Source of the DNA: Leptospira bourretii
GTDB taxonomy: Bacteria; Spirochaetota; Leptospiria; Leptospirales; Leptospiraceae
NCBI RefSeq assembly: GCF_004770145.1
Contig: NZ_RQFW01000018.1
Span: 186,001 to 250,000 of the forward strand
Reading direction: 5' to 3'
Length of the DNA: 64,000 bases
In this document: positions 43,580 through 53,031 of the stretch, piece after piece
Layout of the letters: each line of letters opens with the position of its first letter
How positions within the stretch are numbered: the first letter of the stretch is position 1
Notes under the pieces: model-generated
The model's input: the letters and a program-made list of their open reading frames with translations, nothing else
Told to the model about the DNA's origin: nothing
Databases searched by the model: none
Translations under genes and position numbers: made by a program

Positions 43580-45022
43580 GTGCCAACATTTCGTTATGCA
43601 ATTCTTTTAGGAATCACCTTATACGGAATCCTTCTATTTGCATTTGCAGGTGTTCCCGATGCTGATATATTTTATCATTTTGCAATCGCCAAACTCTATT
43701 TAAAGGAAGGATTTGTTTCCAGACTTCCTTGGCCAGAAATTGGCATCCAGTCCAAAGAATTTACAGATTATCATTTCCTATTCCATCTAACACAAATTCC
43801 GTTTCTCCTTTTACCAATCGAAGAAACGATTGCAATCAAACTCTTTATCTTAGTTTCAATTGGGAACTTATTATGCCAAATTACGAAATTCCTTAAATCA
43901 GAATCGCCGAACCTATCCCCCTACCTTATTGTTATTTTTTTTATTCTAGGTTCGGTATTGTTCACGGGTAGAATGTTGTTCGGGAGAGGGAATTTATTAT
44001 TTTTTACTCTTTATTTTATAATATTAAGAATCTGGAATGTAAAATACATTAAGTGGATTTTTTTTCTTTCTTTTTTGTCGGTTTGGTCTTATAGCGGATT
44101 TCCTTTTTTATTCTTTACCGGACTATTTATCATCTCCTTAGAGAATAACAAAGAACAAAGGAAAATATTTTTAACCTCTGTTTTGGGAATGGTTTCTGGT
44201 TTGGTTATCCACCCTTCATTTCCCTTTCAATTCAAAGGATATTTCATTGAACTTGTCGTCCAATCCTTTCCACCACCAGGAGTGGAAGCAATTGCGGAAT
44301 GGTTACCTCCAACGAGAGAGATCCTCATTTTAGGTTTTTTACCTATGTTACCTTTACTATTATTGGTCTTTAGAGAAAAAATAAATAACGCATTCCAACC
44401 AAAAAGTTTAGTATTTTTATTTATCGGAATCCTTAGTCTGATTTTTGCGGGATCTTCCATGAGGGTTTTTGAAATGAGTTGGCTCATGTTCTTTATATTC
44501 GTTTTTTTGAATATAAGAATTTCAAATAAATTCCAAATCCTCATAGGGCTTGCACTATTTGTAATCCAATTTCCAATTGCTTACGAAAAGATGGGGCAGC
44601 AATTTCGATCTTCAGAAACTAAATATGGCTATATTGTAACTGAATGGATTCGGTTCAATATCCCAAAAGGGGAGAAAATTTTCCTATCTTGGGCAGACTA
44701 TCCGTACTTTACTTTCAGAATTCCCGAATATAGATTTTTATTTGGACTCAACCCTTTGTATGCCTGGTCTTACAACCAAGACCAATACTTTACACAAAAA
44801 GCTTTTTTCGAAGGGGATGTCCAAGGTTTCCAACACATTCCCAAGGTTATGAACTATAACACCGTTGTGATCAATAAACATTATTATAGTTTCTCTAGTT
44901 CCGAATTCAAAAAATTATCAACAGATTATCGATTAGTTTTTGAAAATGAAAAATATGATATCTTCGTTAAGATAATTCCAACAAACACAAGTAAAAAAGA
45001 CAGTACCATACCAATTAAGTAA
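43580..45022 (+). CDS. Multi-span membrane protein, GT-C-like
   Basis: This 480-residue protein has about ten membrane helices. The start is GTG 43580 with no obvious ribosome site. The first periplasmic loop begins with AFAGVPDADIFYHFAIAKL, an acidic D-x-D in the position seen in GT-C glycosyltransferases. The C-terminal 90 residues are soluble. Its last ~97 bp overlap the convergent gene below. The substrate is unknown. Confidence 0.5.
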   Translation: MPTFRYAILLGITLYGILLFAFAGVPDADIFYHFAIAKLYLKEGFVSRLPWPEIGIQSKEFTDYHFLFHLTQIPFLLLPIEETIAIKLFILVSIGNLLCQITKFLKSESPNLSPYLIVIFFILGSVLFTGRMLFGRGNLLFFTLYFIILRIWNVKYIKWIFFLSFLSVWSYSGFPFLFFTGLFIISLENNKEQRKIFLTSVLGMVSGLVIHPSFPFQFKGYFIELVVQSFPPPGVEAIAEWLPPTREILILGFLPMLPLLLLVFREKINNAFQPKSLVFLFIGILSLIFAGSSMRVFEMSWLMFFIFVFLNIRISNKFQILIGLALFVIQFPIAYEKMGQQFRSSETKYGYIVTEWIRFNIPKGEKIFLSWADYPYFTFRIPEYRFLFGLNPLYAWSYNQDQYFTQKAFFEGDVQGFQHIPKVMNYNTVVINKHYYSFSSSEFKKLSTDYRLVFENEKYDIFVKIIPTNTSKKDSTIPIK

Positions 45023-47298
45023 ATAACTCCTCCCGTAGAAGGCAAAACGGGAGTCTCAGCATTCTTAATATCATTTCTTAAGATAAATTCTCTTCCAGTA
45101 TCATCTAACAAGATATCAACGCTATTTAATACTCGCCCTTTAAAAAAGGAATGTGATTCGGATTGGGTACTATTAGTCTCTATCCTACTTCGAATCTGAT
45201 TCAAAAAAAGATTCAGAGTCTTAATAGTCTTGTCATCTTTTGGAGGTAATAGTTCTGATTCTTGTATCAGAACCGATGGGACCTTGTTACTTAAACTTTC
45301 CATAAAAGAATTTTCACCAAACCCTTTTTCCTTACTCATCACAACCACCGCAGAAAAATAAGGTGCAAGAGAATCTATTTGTTCTAGTTGTTTTCGATTG
45401 ATCCTAATGATTTTTGTTCTGTAACCTGCATTGTTTAGATGCATTTGTAAAAAGTTGCTTGTTTTCAGAAAGTCTCTATATCCGTAATCAGAGTTTGAAT
45501 TAAAGAGATCAGAATGAATGAGGCCAATAGGTTTCATTTGTTTTTGAACCGAGTTTGGTAGAATTTTTACAATCGTAAATGGTGATTCCACGGCAACGGT
45601 TTGTATACGATCCCTATGCCATTCCAAATAATTATGGTATTCCGGTGTAAACCCAACTAAATGCGTCACTCCAGAACGGAGTAAAAAATCTAAATAATAT
45701 CCAGAGTCTTTCCCTTCCTGTCGGAGAGATATAAGAGAATCTCTCCAATCCACATCAGTTCCCCAACGAAAACAATGCCCAAAACCAAATTCCTGCCAAT
45801 GAAACACTAGAGTGGAATAATAAGAAGACTCAACTGTCAAACCAAGATTGTTTCGAAGGCCAGCATTGTATAAAAGTGGTAACCAAAAATGAGGAGTCCC
45901 AAACATTAACTTCGATTTAACAATTTCCGGTTGGACCAATGCCTCTTTGGGTAGGGACTTCAATCTTTCTGCCAATCTACCATATAACTCCAGTTCTTCT
46001 GTAGTCCTTGCCTCACTCCAAAGTGGGGAAGAGTATTTCTGATATTTTGTCGGATCAAAGTTCAAAAACAAAACAAACTGAACGATGACTACAAAATAAA
46101 CCAAAGGGAATAAAGGAAGTTTTCCTGTTTTTCCCCCAGAAATAGAACGAATGCCAAACGGAAACAGGATCGAAAAGGCAATAAAGAAACAATCGAAGGC
46201 GCGGTAATTATGGATTTTAAAATTCGGGAGGATGTAACCTAAAGAATAATCTAGTGACAACCAAAAGAAGACGAGTGTTATGGTTGTGATCAGTTTACTT
46301 CTCGGCGAATTATGAAATTTTCTAAAATTGAACAAGAATAGAAATAATGCGACGAAAGATAACCATCTACCCGACCGAAACAATTCAATTCCATATGCCA
46401 ATGTTAAATTTTCGCCATTTGTTGATGCTAACAATGCTACATCATAAACATCCTTACCCAAAATAGAAAGTAACGGAGGATACGCGTAGCCATAAAATAC
46501 ACCACTTGTATACTCTGAATAATGAAAATAGCTATAACCGACAGGAATGATGAGAAAAAGAATAAGAACTGATGACAAAAATAGGTTTCGGAGATTCTTT
46601 AAGACAAAAAGCCGATACTCAAAAAAATATAATACCAAAATCAAACAGTAAAAAATGGAACTGAGTAAATGCGAATAAAAAATAATAGACGTTAATCCTG
46701 AGAAAAGAACCAAATCAATAGACTTTAAACTTTTTCGGTAGTTATCTAATGACACTATGCCAAAAAGAATCAATGAATGAGAAAAACTAGAAATCACTGT
46801 CCCTTCAACAATACCTACCAAACTTGTTCCTTGTAACCCCTCTCCCGCATAACTAAAGTAAAACAAAACAGCAGAAAATCCCAATAGAACACGGATGTAT
46901 CTTGGATAAAGAGACCATAAAAAATGTTTTCCAAACAAATAAATGGAATAGAATAAACTTATAATTGTTAGAAATATTGATACTGAAAAAGCGGATTCGA
47001 TACTGACAGAAAAGATAAAATGAATTTGATAAACTAGAAAATAATAGAATGGAGGATAAAAATAAAAGATAGGAAATCCACCGAACCAAACATCAGACCA
47101 ACCAGTGGCAGAACCAGACTGAATTTGTTTCGCAAATTCTTTAGCTAAAACTATGTGGCCTGGAGTATCCCATCCACTCAAAGTTTCTCCAGAAAACAAA
47201 TACCAAAATTTTATCGGAAGTGATAGTAATATGAAAATGCCGAGTCCATAAGCCAAAGATTTGGCCCATACAACTCGGCGATAGGAAAGTCGATCCAT
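44926..47298 (-). CDS. Large membrane protein, 6-pyruvoyl-tetrahydropterin synthase-related (GT-C fold)
   Basis: This 790-residue protein has an N-terminal helix, then a periplasmic loop GWDTPGHIVLAKEFAKQI and VWFGGFPIFYFYPPFYYFLV, which is the signature of the 'PTPS-related membrane' (GT-C) family. At least ten further hydrophobic segments and a large soluble C-half follow (about 440-770), with a final membrane span (YLIGMVLSFLLVFVGIIL). Despite the family name no pterin chemistry is implied. Likely transfers glycans across the inner membrane. Its end overlaps the convergent membrane protein by 97 bp. Confidence 0.65.
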   Translation of the reverse strand: MDRLSYRRVVWAKSLAYGLGIFILLSLPIKFWYLFSGETLSGWDTPGHIVLAKEFAKQIQSGSATGWSDVWFGGFPIFYFYPPFYYFLVYQIHFIFSVSIESAFSVSIFLTIISLFYSIYLFGKHFLWSLYPRYIRVLLGFSAVLFYFSYAGEGLQGTSLVGIVEGTVISSFSHSLILFGIVSLDNYRKSLKSIDLVLFSGLTSIIFYSHLLSSIFYCLILVLYFFEYRLFVLKNLRNLFLSSVLILFLIIPVGYSYFHYSEYTSGVFYGYAYPPLLSILGKDVYDVALLASTNGENLTLAYGIELFRSGRWLSFVALFLFLFNFRKFHNSPRSKLITTITLVFFWLSLDYSLGYILPNFKIHNYRAFDCFFIAFSILFPFGIRSISGGKTGKLPLFPLVYFVVIVQFVLFLNFDPTKYQKYSSPLWSEARTTEELELYGRLAERLKSLPKEALVQPEIVKSKLMFGTPHFWLPLLYNAGLRNNLGLTVESSYYSTLVFHWQEFGFGHCFRWGTDVDWRDSLISLRQEGKDSGYYLDFLLRSGVTHLVGFTPEYHNYLEWHRDRIQTVAVESPFTIVKILPNSVQKQMKPIGLIHSDLFNSNSDYGYRDFLKTSNFLQMHLNNAGYRTKIIRINRKQLEQIDSLAPYFSAVVVMSKEKGFGENSFMESLSNKVPSVLIQESELLPPKDDKTIKTLNLFLNQIRSRIETNSTQSESHSFFKGRVLNSVDILLDDTGREFILRNDIKNAETPVLPSTGGVIYLIGMVLSFLLVFVGIILTKISYFSFSKTNR

Positions 47299-47334
47299 TA
47301 CAAAAAAATAATGGATCTGATTAGTTTGGCAATC

Positions 47335-49347
47335 TTATATTCCTCTTTCTCCTATTCGAAAGTTTGGACACTCTATACGGTAATGATTTCTTTTTCCATC
47401 TGCACTGAGATACATACCTTCGTGAACTAAGCGGTATTCACCAGATTTGGTTTCAGCACCAGTTTCCCAAAGTAATTCTAAACTTTCTTCATTTTTACCC
47501 CAAAGGCCCTTTTTTTGATAAATAAATTTTGTATCAAAGTCTGCGTCGGAACGAATCGGCTTCCAAGTAACACCATCAAGAGCCTCAACCCACAAATAGG
47601 AAGAAATTTTTGGATATCCAACATTGGGATGTGCAGAGGCCACTCGACAAGAGACCGCATCTCCTTTTTGATACGTCTCTGCGTTTGGTTGGATGATATT
47701 TTGAGGTTTATTTGAAACCACATCAGCAGAAGGAATTTTTAAAGGATGAACTCGATCAGACAAATCCAAAGGCATAAGCGTCGTAGCAGGTGCTTGCGTA
47801 CCAGTTTTCAATTCCAATGACATTTTATGAAACTCTTGTCTTAGAGCATTTAAACTTTGTGGTCCATGTAAGGTATGACCACCTTCATAGTTTTGTGTAG
47901 AATATTCTTCCGGTGTTGTGATGTATCCCGAAAAATCATTTGTTAATCCAGACAATACAATTTCGGAAGCCCCTTCTTTTAGTACAGACTGCACTTCTTT
48001 TTTTAATCTTCGACTCGACATTGTTGTGACTTCATGTGGTAACACCAAAATCGATAAATTTCCAATAGTTGCAAGTCCATAAGGCAAAATTTGCGGAAGA
48101 CTCGGAATGGGTTTTGTCTCCCCCATAGGGAACAGAACAGCTTTCGGATTTTGGCATTCTCTCAACTCTTGAGAAGGTGACTGCAACATGAACCTTGCAA
48201 TCCAATCAATGTAGAATCGACGATTTTGGTTTGTCATACCTTCGTGGAACAACCAATGCCCTCCTCCTTCTTCAGTAGAACCAGCAGCAAATGAATATCC
48301 ATAGGCAGAAGGACATGTGATTTCTGTTTTACCAGTCCCAGAAAATTCGCTACTAACAGGATGTTTGCTCATATCAATAAACCGTTGCGTGAATGAAATG
48401 CCACCTGACAATCGTTTGCCTTCTGATTTTAAAATCTCTTGGCTTGCTAAAAATTGTCTTTTCCCTATGATAAAACTACTGTCATACATGTCCTTTCCTG
48501 GACCGGTGTTATCTAAATTAAGATTGGGTGAAACATCACCTTCGTTTGCTTGAGCAAAAATCGCAACAAAATCGTTTATACCCTGTTTTTTGGCTTCTGA
48601 CTCTGCCAATAAAGATGCAATCCCTTTGTTATCTGAAGAAATAAGACGATTGTCAAAAGTAATGTTGGTTGGATGTACACCATACCAATTTACGAATCCA
48701 ATTGGAACTCCCGATATAGATACTGTTAGTTGGAGCATTTCTCGATCAATATTATCTGAGAAAGTTTTTCTTTCCAATTCTGGGTTGGCTAGATATGCAG
48801 AAAGACTCCGGTTAACACCCGCTTCCTTCACCATAGCTTTGCCGACGATCAATTCTGCAGGTTTTAATTTTTGATAAGCCTCTTTAATTGATTCAAAAAT
48901 TCCATCTCTAAGAACCGCATAAGATTCTGAATAAAATTCTTTTGAATAAAAAGAAACTTCAGAATAGTGAAAATGTCCCGCTGGACCACTATGTGTATGT
49001 GATGCATTGATTAACACATTCCCATAGTTAAACGAAGGATCTAGTTCCAGTTGAAGCCTTTTGACAACATCTCTTTGAATTTCAAAAGGAATTCCTCCTA
49101 CCTCAGCAGTCACATAAGCCAATAGTTTTTTGGAACTTTGGTCTCGAATGACTAGGGAACGCGCATACTGCCTTGTATGAATCCCAAGTCCAGTTTGGTC
49201 TTCTCTAGCATAACCCCAAAACATAACACCAACAGACGGTCCCGTGATGTCTTTTTTTGCCATCGCGGCTGAATAGACAGGTTTCTCTTCAGAATGGAGA
49301 GAAAGTGTGAAACAAAAGAGAACAATAAGTGAAATTCGAAACTGCAT
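47335..49347 (-). CDS. Secreted neutral ceramidase
   Basis: This 670-residue protein has a signal peptide (FRISLIVLFCFTLSLHSEE). The neutral/alkaline ceramidase core shows VLINASHTHSGPAGHF (Zn-binding His at 117/119), VNWYGVHPTN (H225), and the catalytic-Ser motif FAQANEGDVSPN (S273, close to Ser274 of the Pseudomonas enzyme). The C-terminal immunoglobulin-like domain is present (residues about 520-670). It hydrolyses ceramide to sphingosine and a fatty acid, presumably in the periplasm or outside the cell. No sphingolipid biosynthesis gene is adjacent. Confidence 0.93.
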   Translation of the reverse strand: MQFRISLIVLFCFTLSLHSEEKPVYSAAMAKKDITGPSVGVMFWGYAREDQTGLGIHTRQYARSLVIRDQSSKKLLAYVTAEVGGIPFEIQRDVVKRLQLELDPSFNYGNVLINASHTHSGPAGHFHYSEVSFYSKEFYSESYAVLRDGIFESIKEAYQKLKPAELIVGKAMVKEAGVNRSLSAYLANPELERKTFSDNIDREMLQLTVSISGVPIGFVNWYGVHPTNITFDNRLISSDNKGIASLLAESEAKKQGINDFVAIFAQANEGDVSPNLNLDNTGPGKDMYDSSFIIGKRQFLASQEILKSEGKRLSGGISFTQRFIDMSKHPVSSEFSGTGKTEITCPSAYGYSFAAGSTEEGGGHWLFHEGMTNQNRRFYIDWIARFMLQSPSQELRECQNPKAVLFPMGETKPIPSLPQILPYGLATIGNLSILVLPHEVTTMSSRRLKKEVQSVLKEGASEIVLSGLTNDFSGYITTPEEYSTQNYEGGHTLHGPQSLNALRQEFHKMSLELKTGTQAPATTLMPLDLSDRVHPLKIPSADVVSNKPQNIIQPNAETYQKGDAVSCRVASAHPNVGYPKISSYLWVEALDGVTWKPIRSDADFDTKFIYQKKGLWGKNEESLELLWETGAETKSGEYRLVHEGMYLSADGKRNHYRIECPNFRIGERGI

Positions 49348-49573
49348 CTTTCAGATTGTAATTGTTTAGCCTGAAATGTCAATCCCGAACAATTGTCGAC
49401 TAATTCTAAATTCAGATCATACAGGAAGGAGTCATTTCTCAAAAAACTCACCATTTTGATTAAAAAAAAGGCAAAAGGAAATCAAAACGGAAAGGTAAGT
49501 CACTGAAGAAAGTAAGGACGTATCCAAAGAAATTCGAGAACCTGGAAAATACCGAACTTTAAAGGATTTACTT

Positions 49574-49891
49574 TTGTATACTTTACTCCAAACAAAATTA
49601 GGAAGATTTCGCATTTTGGCTTTTTTGGAAGGCCTTTCATTTCTCACGATTCTCTTTGTGACCATGCCCCTCAAGTATCTGTATCAAAAACCAGAACCGA
49701 ATAAGATCGTGGGTCTTGTCCACGGATTATTATTCCTTCTGTATTTGGTGGAACTGTTCCAAGTCAAAGTGGAATTAGGTTGGAAACTGAAAAAAACTTT
49801 TTTAGCTGCCCTTGCCTCCGTTCTTCCATTTGGAACTTTTGTAGCTGAACGTTATTTATATTTGAAAGATGATTCGAAAGAATCAAAATAA
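49574..49891 (+). CDS. DUF3817 membrane protein
   Basis: This 105-residue protein has three predicted membrane segments. GRFRILAFLEGLSFLTILFV and the HGLLFLLYLV block match the DUF3817 family (YdzA-like). The start is TTG 49574, well supported by AAAGGA at 49561-49566. The function of the family is unknown. The 226 bases upstream hold nothing I recognise. Confidence 0.8.
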   Translation: MYTLLQTKLGRFRILAFLEGLSFLTILFVTMPLKYLYQKPEPNKIVGLVHGLLFLLYLVELFQVKVELGWKLKKTFLAALASVLPFGTFVAERYLYLKDDSKESK

Positions 49892-49998
49892 AAAGGATCA
49901 GGAAAATATTTATTTTTTTCTAAGCACTGATTGGTGGAAATAGATCAACTTGTAAATTTGTGTTGAGCCACTTTCGTTTTACACAACAAATGGGGACT

Positions 49999-50026
49999 TT
50001 GACAGTCAATTAAACTTCTAGACAAT
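49999..50026 (+). promoter_or_regulatory. Candidate promoter of the LpxR-like gene
   Basis: TTGACA (49999-50004) and GACAAT (50021-50026) with a 16-base spacer. Initiation would fall near 50033, at the base of the hairpin described below. Confidence 0.45.
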
Positions 50027-50030
50027 CACC

Positions 50031-50076
50031 AAAACCCTAGAGAGTTCCTTGCGAATTCCTCTAGGGTTTTTTCTAT
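50031..50076 (+). promoter_or_regulatory. Terminator-like hairpin in the 5' leader of the LpxR-like gene
   Basis: AAAACCCTAGAG (50031-50042) and CTCTAGGGTTTT (50059-50070) form a perfect 12-bp stem with a 16-base loop, followed by TT and then the ribosome site AGGA (50077-50080) and ATG 50083. The T-run makes it look like a terminator, but no gene ends just upstream. It may be an attenuator or a 5'-end stabilising stem. Confidence 0.6.
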
Positions 50077-50082
50077 AGGATC

Positions 50083-51606
50083 ATGAAAGCCTTCCGCCTC
50101 CTTTTCCTTTTGGTTATTTTTAACATTAGTTTGAATGCCCAAACAACCAAGGTGGCAAAAAAGCAAAACCCTACCAAAAAGGAAGTCCTTCCCGAAATTG
50201 AAAAACCTGTTATAGAGCCAAAAGATCAGTACCAAATTCGACTCATCATGGAAAATGATGCCTTTGGAGCATTTTCTGACCGTTATTATACCAATGGATC
50301 TCGATTAGAATTTCATATGACTGCGGGAGAATCCAATCCTACCAGAAGAATATTAGGATACTGGAATGATTTATTTATTACCCCATCTCAAACCACAAAA
50401 CATCTGCAAGGATTTGCATTAGGACAAGAGTTTTATACACCAACTAATATCACAAAGGCGGATGTATCCTATGGAGACAGGCCTTATTCAAGCCGGGCCT
50501 ACTTTAGTAATTCTTTAACAACTGCAACAGAAGACACAAGTATCACAACAGAACTAGAAGTGGGAATGATAGGACCATCTGTAGGTGGCAAGTCAGCCCA
50601 AATGAATTTTCATAACTTAATTGGTTCGCCAACACCGCAAGGTTGGGATACACAAATTCCAAACTCATATTCAGGTGCATTACGAACTGATGTAAGAAAA
50701 TTTCATCATCGTTTTTTTGGCACACAATACAATTTGAATCTTGGGAATATCCAAACAGATGCATCATTTGGACTTATCTTTCGATTTGGAAATGTTGATA
50801 AAACACCTGGCCCTGGTAGTTCGGCCTTACAACCTGGTCCTCCCATTCTCCATGAAGATGGGAAAGGATATTGGTATTTTTATATTAATCCCGGAGGAAC
50901 ATTTCAATTTTATAATGCGACCATCCAAGGTCAAATGGGAACAGACAAAACTTACAAAGCACAAAATAGACAATCAGCGTTTAGCAATTGGGATAACTAT
51001 TTAAATAATCCAACGGCAGAAACGGGCGAAAGAGAAATTCTGTACAGAGCCCTTGCAGAAGATAATGGTAGAAACTCGTTACAAAGATATATTTTGTTTA
51101 ACGAATTTTTAGTAAAAGGGACAACCAACCCCTATGATATTGGACTCAACTATCTAATTTTTAATAATATTTTTAACGGTGCAGAAGATATAGAAAGAGG
51201 GATGAGATTATTTTTATTAAAAAATCTTTCAGACCAATGGGACCAAATACCAGATAACGCTCGTGCTCTGGCAATTTATTCCATCTTTAGACCGGACGGA
51301 GGGAAACTACCACCCATCGTTAGGCTGTATTCCTATGAAATTTTATCTCAATTCATTTTGGATCCAAAACAAAGAGAAGTCTTATTACAACTGTTACGTG
51401 AAGAAATTGAGTATAGAGATGATAAAACCTATGTAGCTGATTTAAAACGTGCTGTTGGTTTTGTTCGTGCTGGATTTGTTTCCGTATCCAATGCTGGTTT
51501 TTTATTTGGAATTCATTACAACTACCAAACAATCGATTTCCAATCTGGAAAAGGGTTGCCCCAACAGCACCAATGGCTGGGATTTCAATTAGGAAAAGTA
51601 TTCTAA
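50083..51606 (+). CDS. LpxR-family lipid A deacylase-like outer-membrane protein
   Basis: This 507-residue protein has a signal peptide (KAFRLLFLLVIFNISLNA). LpxR landmarks: RLIMENDAFGAFSDRYYTNG, GDRPYSSRAYFS, and a beta-barrel strand pair GMIGPSVGGKSAQMNFHNLI with the candidate catalytic His. LpxR removes the 3' acyloxyacyl chain of lipid A at the outer membrane. At 507 residues it is far longer than the ~320 of the family. An extra, apparently helical block (about residues 305-450) sits between the last barrel strands, and the C-end returns to LpxR-like strands (LFGIHYNYQTIDF). Confidence 0.82.
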   Translation: MKAFRLLFLLVIFNISLNAQTTKVAKKQNPTKKEVLPEIEKPVIEPKDQYQIRLIMENDAFGAFSDRYYTNGSRLEFHMTAGESNPTRRILGYWNDLFITPSQTTKHLQGFALGQEFYTPTNITKADVSYGDRPYSSRAYFSNSLTTATEDTSITTELEVGMIGPSVGGKSAQMNFHNLIGSPTPQGWDTQIPNSYSGALRTDVRKFHHRFFGTQYNLNLGNIQTDASFGLIFRFGNVDKTPGPGSSALQPGPPILHEDGKGYWYFYINPGGTFQFYNATIQGQMGTDKTYKAQNRQSAFSNWDNYLNNPTAETGEREILYRALAEDNGRNSLQRYILFNEFLVKGTTNPYDIGLNYLIFNNIFNGAEDIERGMRLFLLKNLSDQWDQIPDNARALAIYSIFRPDGGKLPPIVRLYSYEILSQFILDPKQREVLLQLLREEIEYRDDKTYVADLKRAVGFVRAGFVSVSNAGFLFGIHYNYQTIDFQSGKGLPQQHQWLGFQLGKVF

Positions 51607-51644
51607 TCTTTTGTAATTAGAATCACTATCAAAGAAATTTGAAC

Positions 51645-51692
51645 TAGTGTCAAAATTTTGGTCGCCAATACAGGTGGCTTTCGTTGACACTA
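51645..51692. promoter_or_regulatory. Long inverted repeat ahead of the MFS-GH2 operon
   Basis: TAGTGTCAA (51645-51653) and TTGACACTA (51684-51692) are perfect inverted copies 30 bases apart. A nested GCCA/TGGC stem lies inside. The repeat sits just before ATG 51700, where no ribosome site is visible. It may be a repressor operator or a structured 5' leader. A three-codon frame (ATG at 51692) overlaps the real start by ATGA. Confidence 0.5.
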
Positions 51693-51699
51693 TGCGATC

Positions 51700-53031
51700 A
51701 TGAACAATCACAATTTAGGTGGACGGCTCTGGTTTGTACTCATTCTGTTCGGTCTCGTCGGACAGATCGCTTGGTCTGTTGAGAATATGTACTTTAATCT
51801 TTTTATATATAACACCATCGCAAAAAATACGGCTTCCGTGACTTTGATGGTCCAACTGAGTGGAATTGTTGCTACCTTCACAACCTTAATCGCAGGAATC
51901 TTAACCGATAAAGCAGGGAATCGAAAGAATTTTATCTCTTTTGGTTATCTTCTTTGGGGTTTACTTACACTTTCCTTTGCATTCATCTCAAAAGAAAATA
52001 CTGCCGAATGGTTTCATCTATCAGACACAAACCAAATCATAAGTCTTACCATTGCAATTGTGATTACTTTAGATTGTATCATGACAGCATTTGGTTCTAC
52101 TGCCAACGACGCTGCCTTTAATGCCTACGTTACCGATAACACGGAAAATGCGAGAAGTCTTGCGGAAGGTGTTCTATCAGCAATGCCACTGCTTGCAATG
52201 TTGATTGTGGCTGGTGGTTTTGGAATCATTGTAAATGCACTTGGATATCCCGGACTCTTTGTTGCGGTAGGAACCATGATGTCGGTTTCCGGACTGATTG
52301 GAATTTGGTTAATCAAAGACAACCCAGATCTCAAAAAACAAAACACAAATTTTTTATCTGACCTCGCTTACGGATTTAAATTGGATGTAATCAAACAGAA
52401 TCAAAGTTTGTATTTATATTTTTTAGCAATGGGAATCTACGGAATTGCAAGTCAAGTTTATATGCCTTATCTTATCATTTATATGCAAGAGTATTTAAAA
52501 TTTGATGCCATCCAATATTCTATCGTTCTTGCAGGAGTGATTCTTGGAGCTAGTATCATCACAGTTTTACTTGGAAAACAATTCGATGGAAAAAATAAAA
52601 ACAAATTACTGATATACTTTTCGATTCTTTATATTTTTGGAATGCTTTCTTTATACACAATGTCAAAAACCATTGATCTGAACTTAAAAACAGAAGTTAT
52701 GTGGTTAACTGGAACAACAAGTCTCATTTTAATCACAGGATTTGTTCAGGTTTTGGCTCTTTTGGGAGCACAGATTCGAGATTACACACCTCAGGAAAAT
52801 ACAGGGAAGTTGCAAGGGATTCGAATGATATTCTTTGTCTTAATTCCAATGTATATTGGTCCAATGATTGGACAAACAATCAACGAGAGAACTAATCTTA
52901 CTTACATTGATCCTGTCAATGGTGCCACAGCTCATGTGCCTGCTCCAGAAATCTTTTTAGTTGGTGCTATTTTTTGTTTGTTAATCTTCATTCCGCTCTC
53001 TTTACTTTTTAAAGGTAACCTTTCAAAATGA
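51700..53031 (+). CDS. Major facilitator superfamily transporter
   Basis: This 443-residue protein has 12 predicted membrane helices. Loop 2-3 carries the MFS motif GILTDKAGNRKNFISFGY. Since it is coupled by a four-base overlap (ATGA) to a GH2 glycosidase gene, it probably imports an oligosaccharide or glycoside. Confidence 0.88.
   Translation: MNNHNLGGRLWFVLILFGLVGQIAWSVENMYFNLFIYNTIAKNTASVTLMVQLSGIVATFTTLIAGILTDKAGNRKNFISFGYLLWGLLTLSFAFISKENTAEWFHLSDTNQIISLTIAIVITLDCIMTAFGSTANDAAFNAYVTDNTENARSLAEGVLSAMPLLAMLIVAGGFGIIVNALGYPGLFVAVGTMMSVSGLIGIWLIKDNPDLKKQNTNFLSDLAYGFKLDVIKQNQSLYLYFLAMGIYGIASQVYMPYLIIYMQEYLKFDAIQYSIVLAGVILGASIITVLLGKQFDGKNKNKLLIYFSILYIFGMLSLYTMSKTIDLNLKTEVMWLTGTTSLILITGFVQVLALLGAQIRDYTPQENTGKLQGIRMIFFVLIPMYIGPMIGQTINERTNLTYIDPVNGATAHVPAPEIFLVGAIFCLLIFIPLSLLFKGNLSK

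Noticed and set aside
44926..47298. Pterin biosynthesis role for the PTPS-related gene
   Set aside because: The family name is historical; the sequence is a multi-span GT-C-like membrane protein without PTPS catalytic residues.
49348..49573. Missed small gene before the DUF3817 gene
   Set aside because: No convincing start with a ribosome site was seen other than that of the DUF3817 gene itself.
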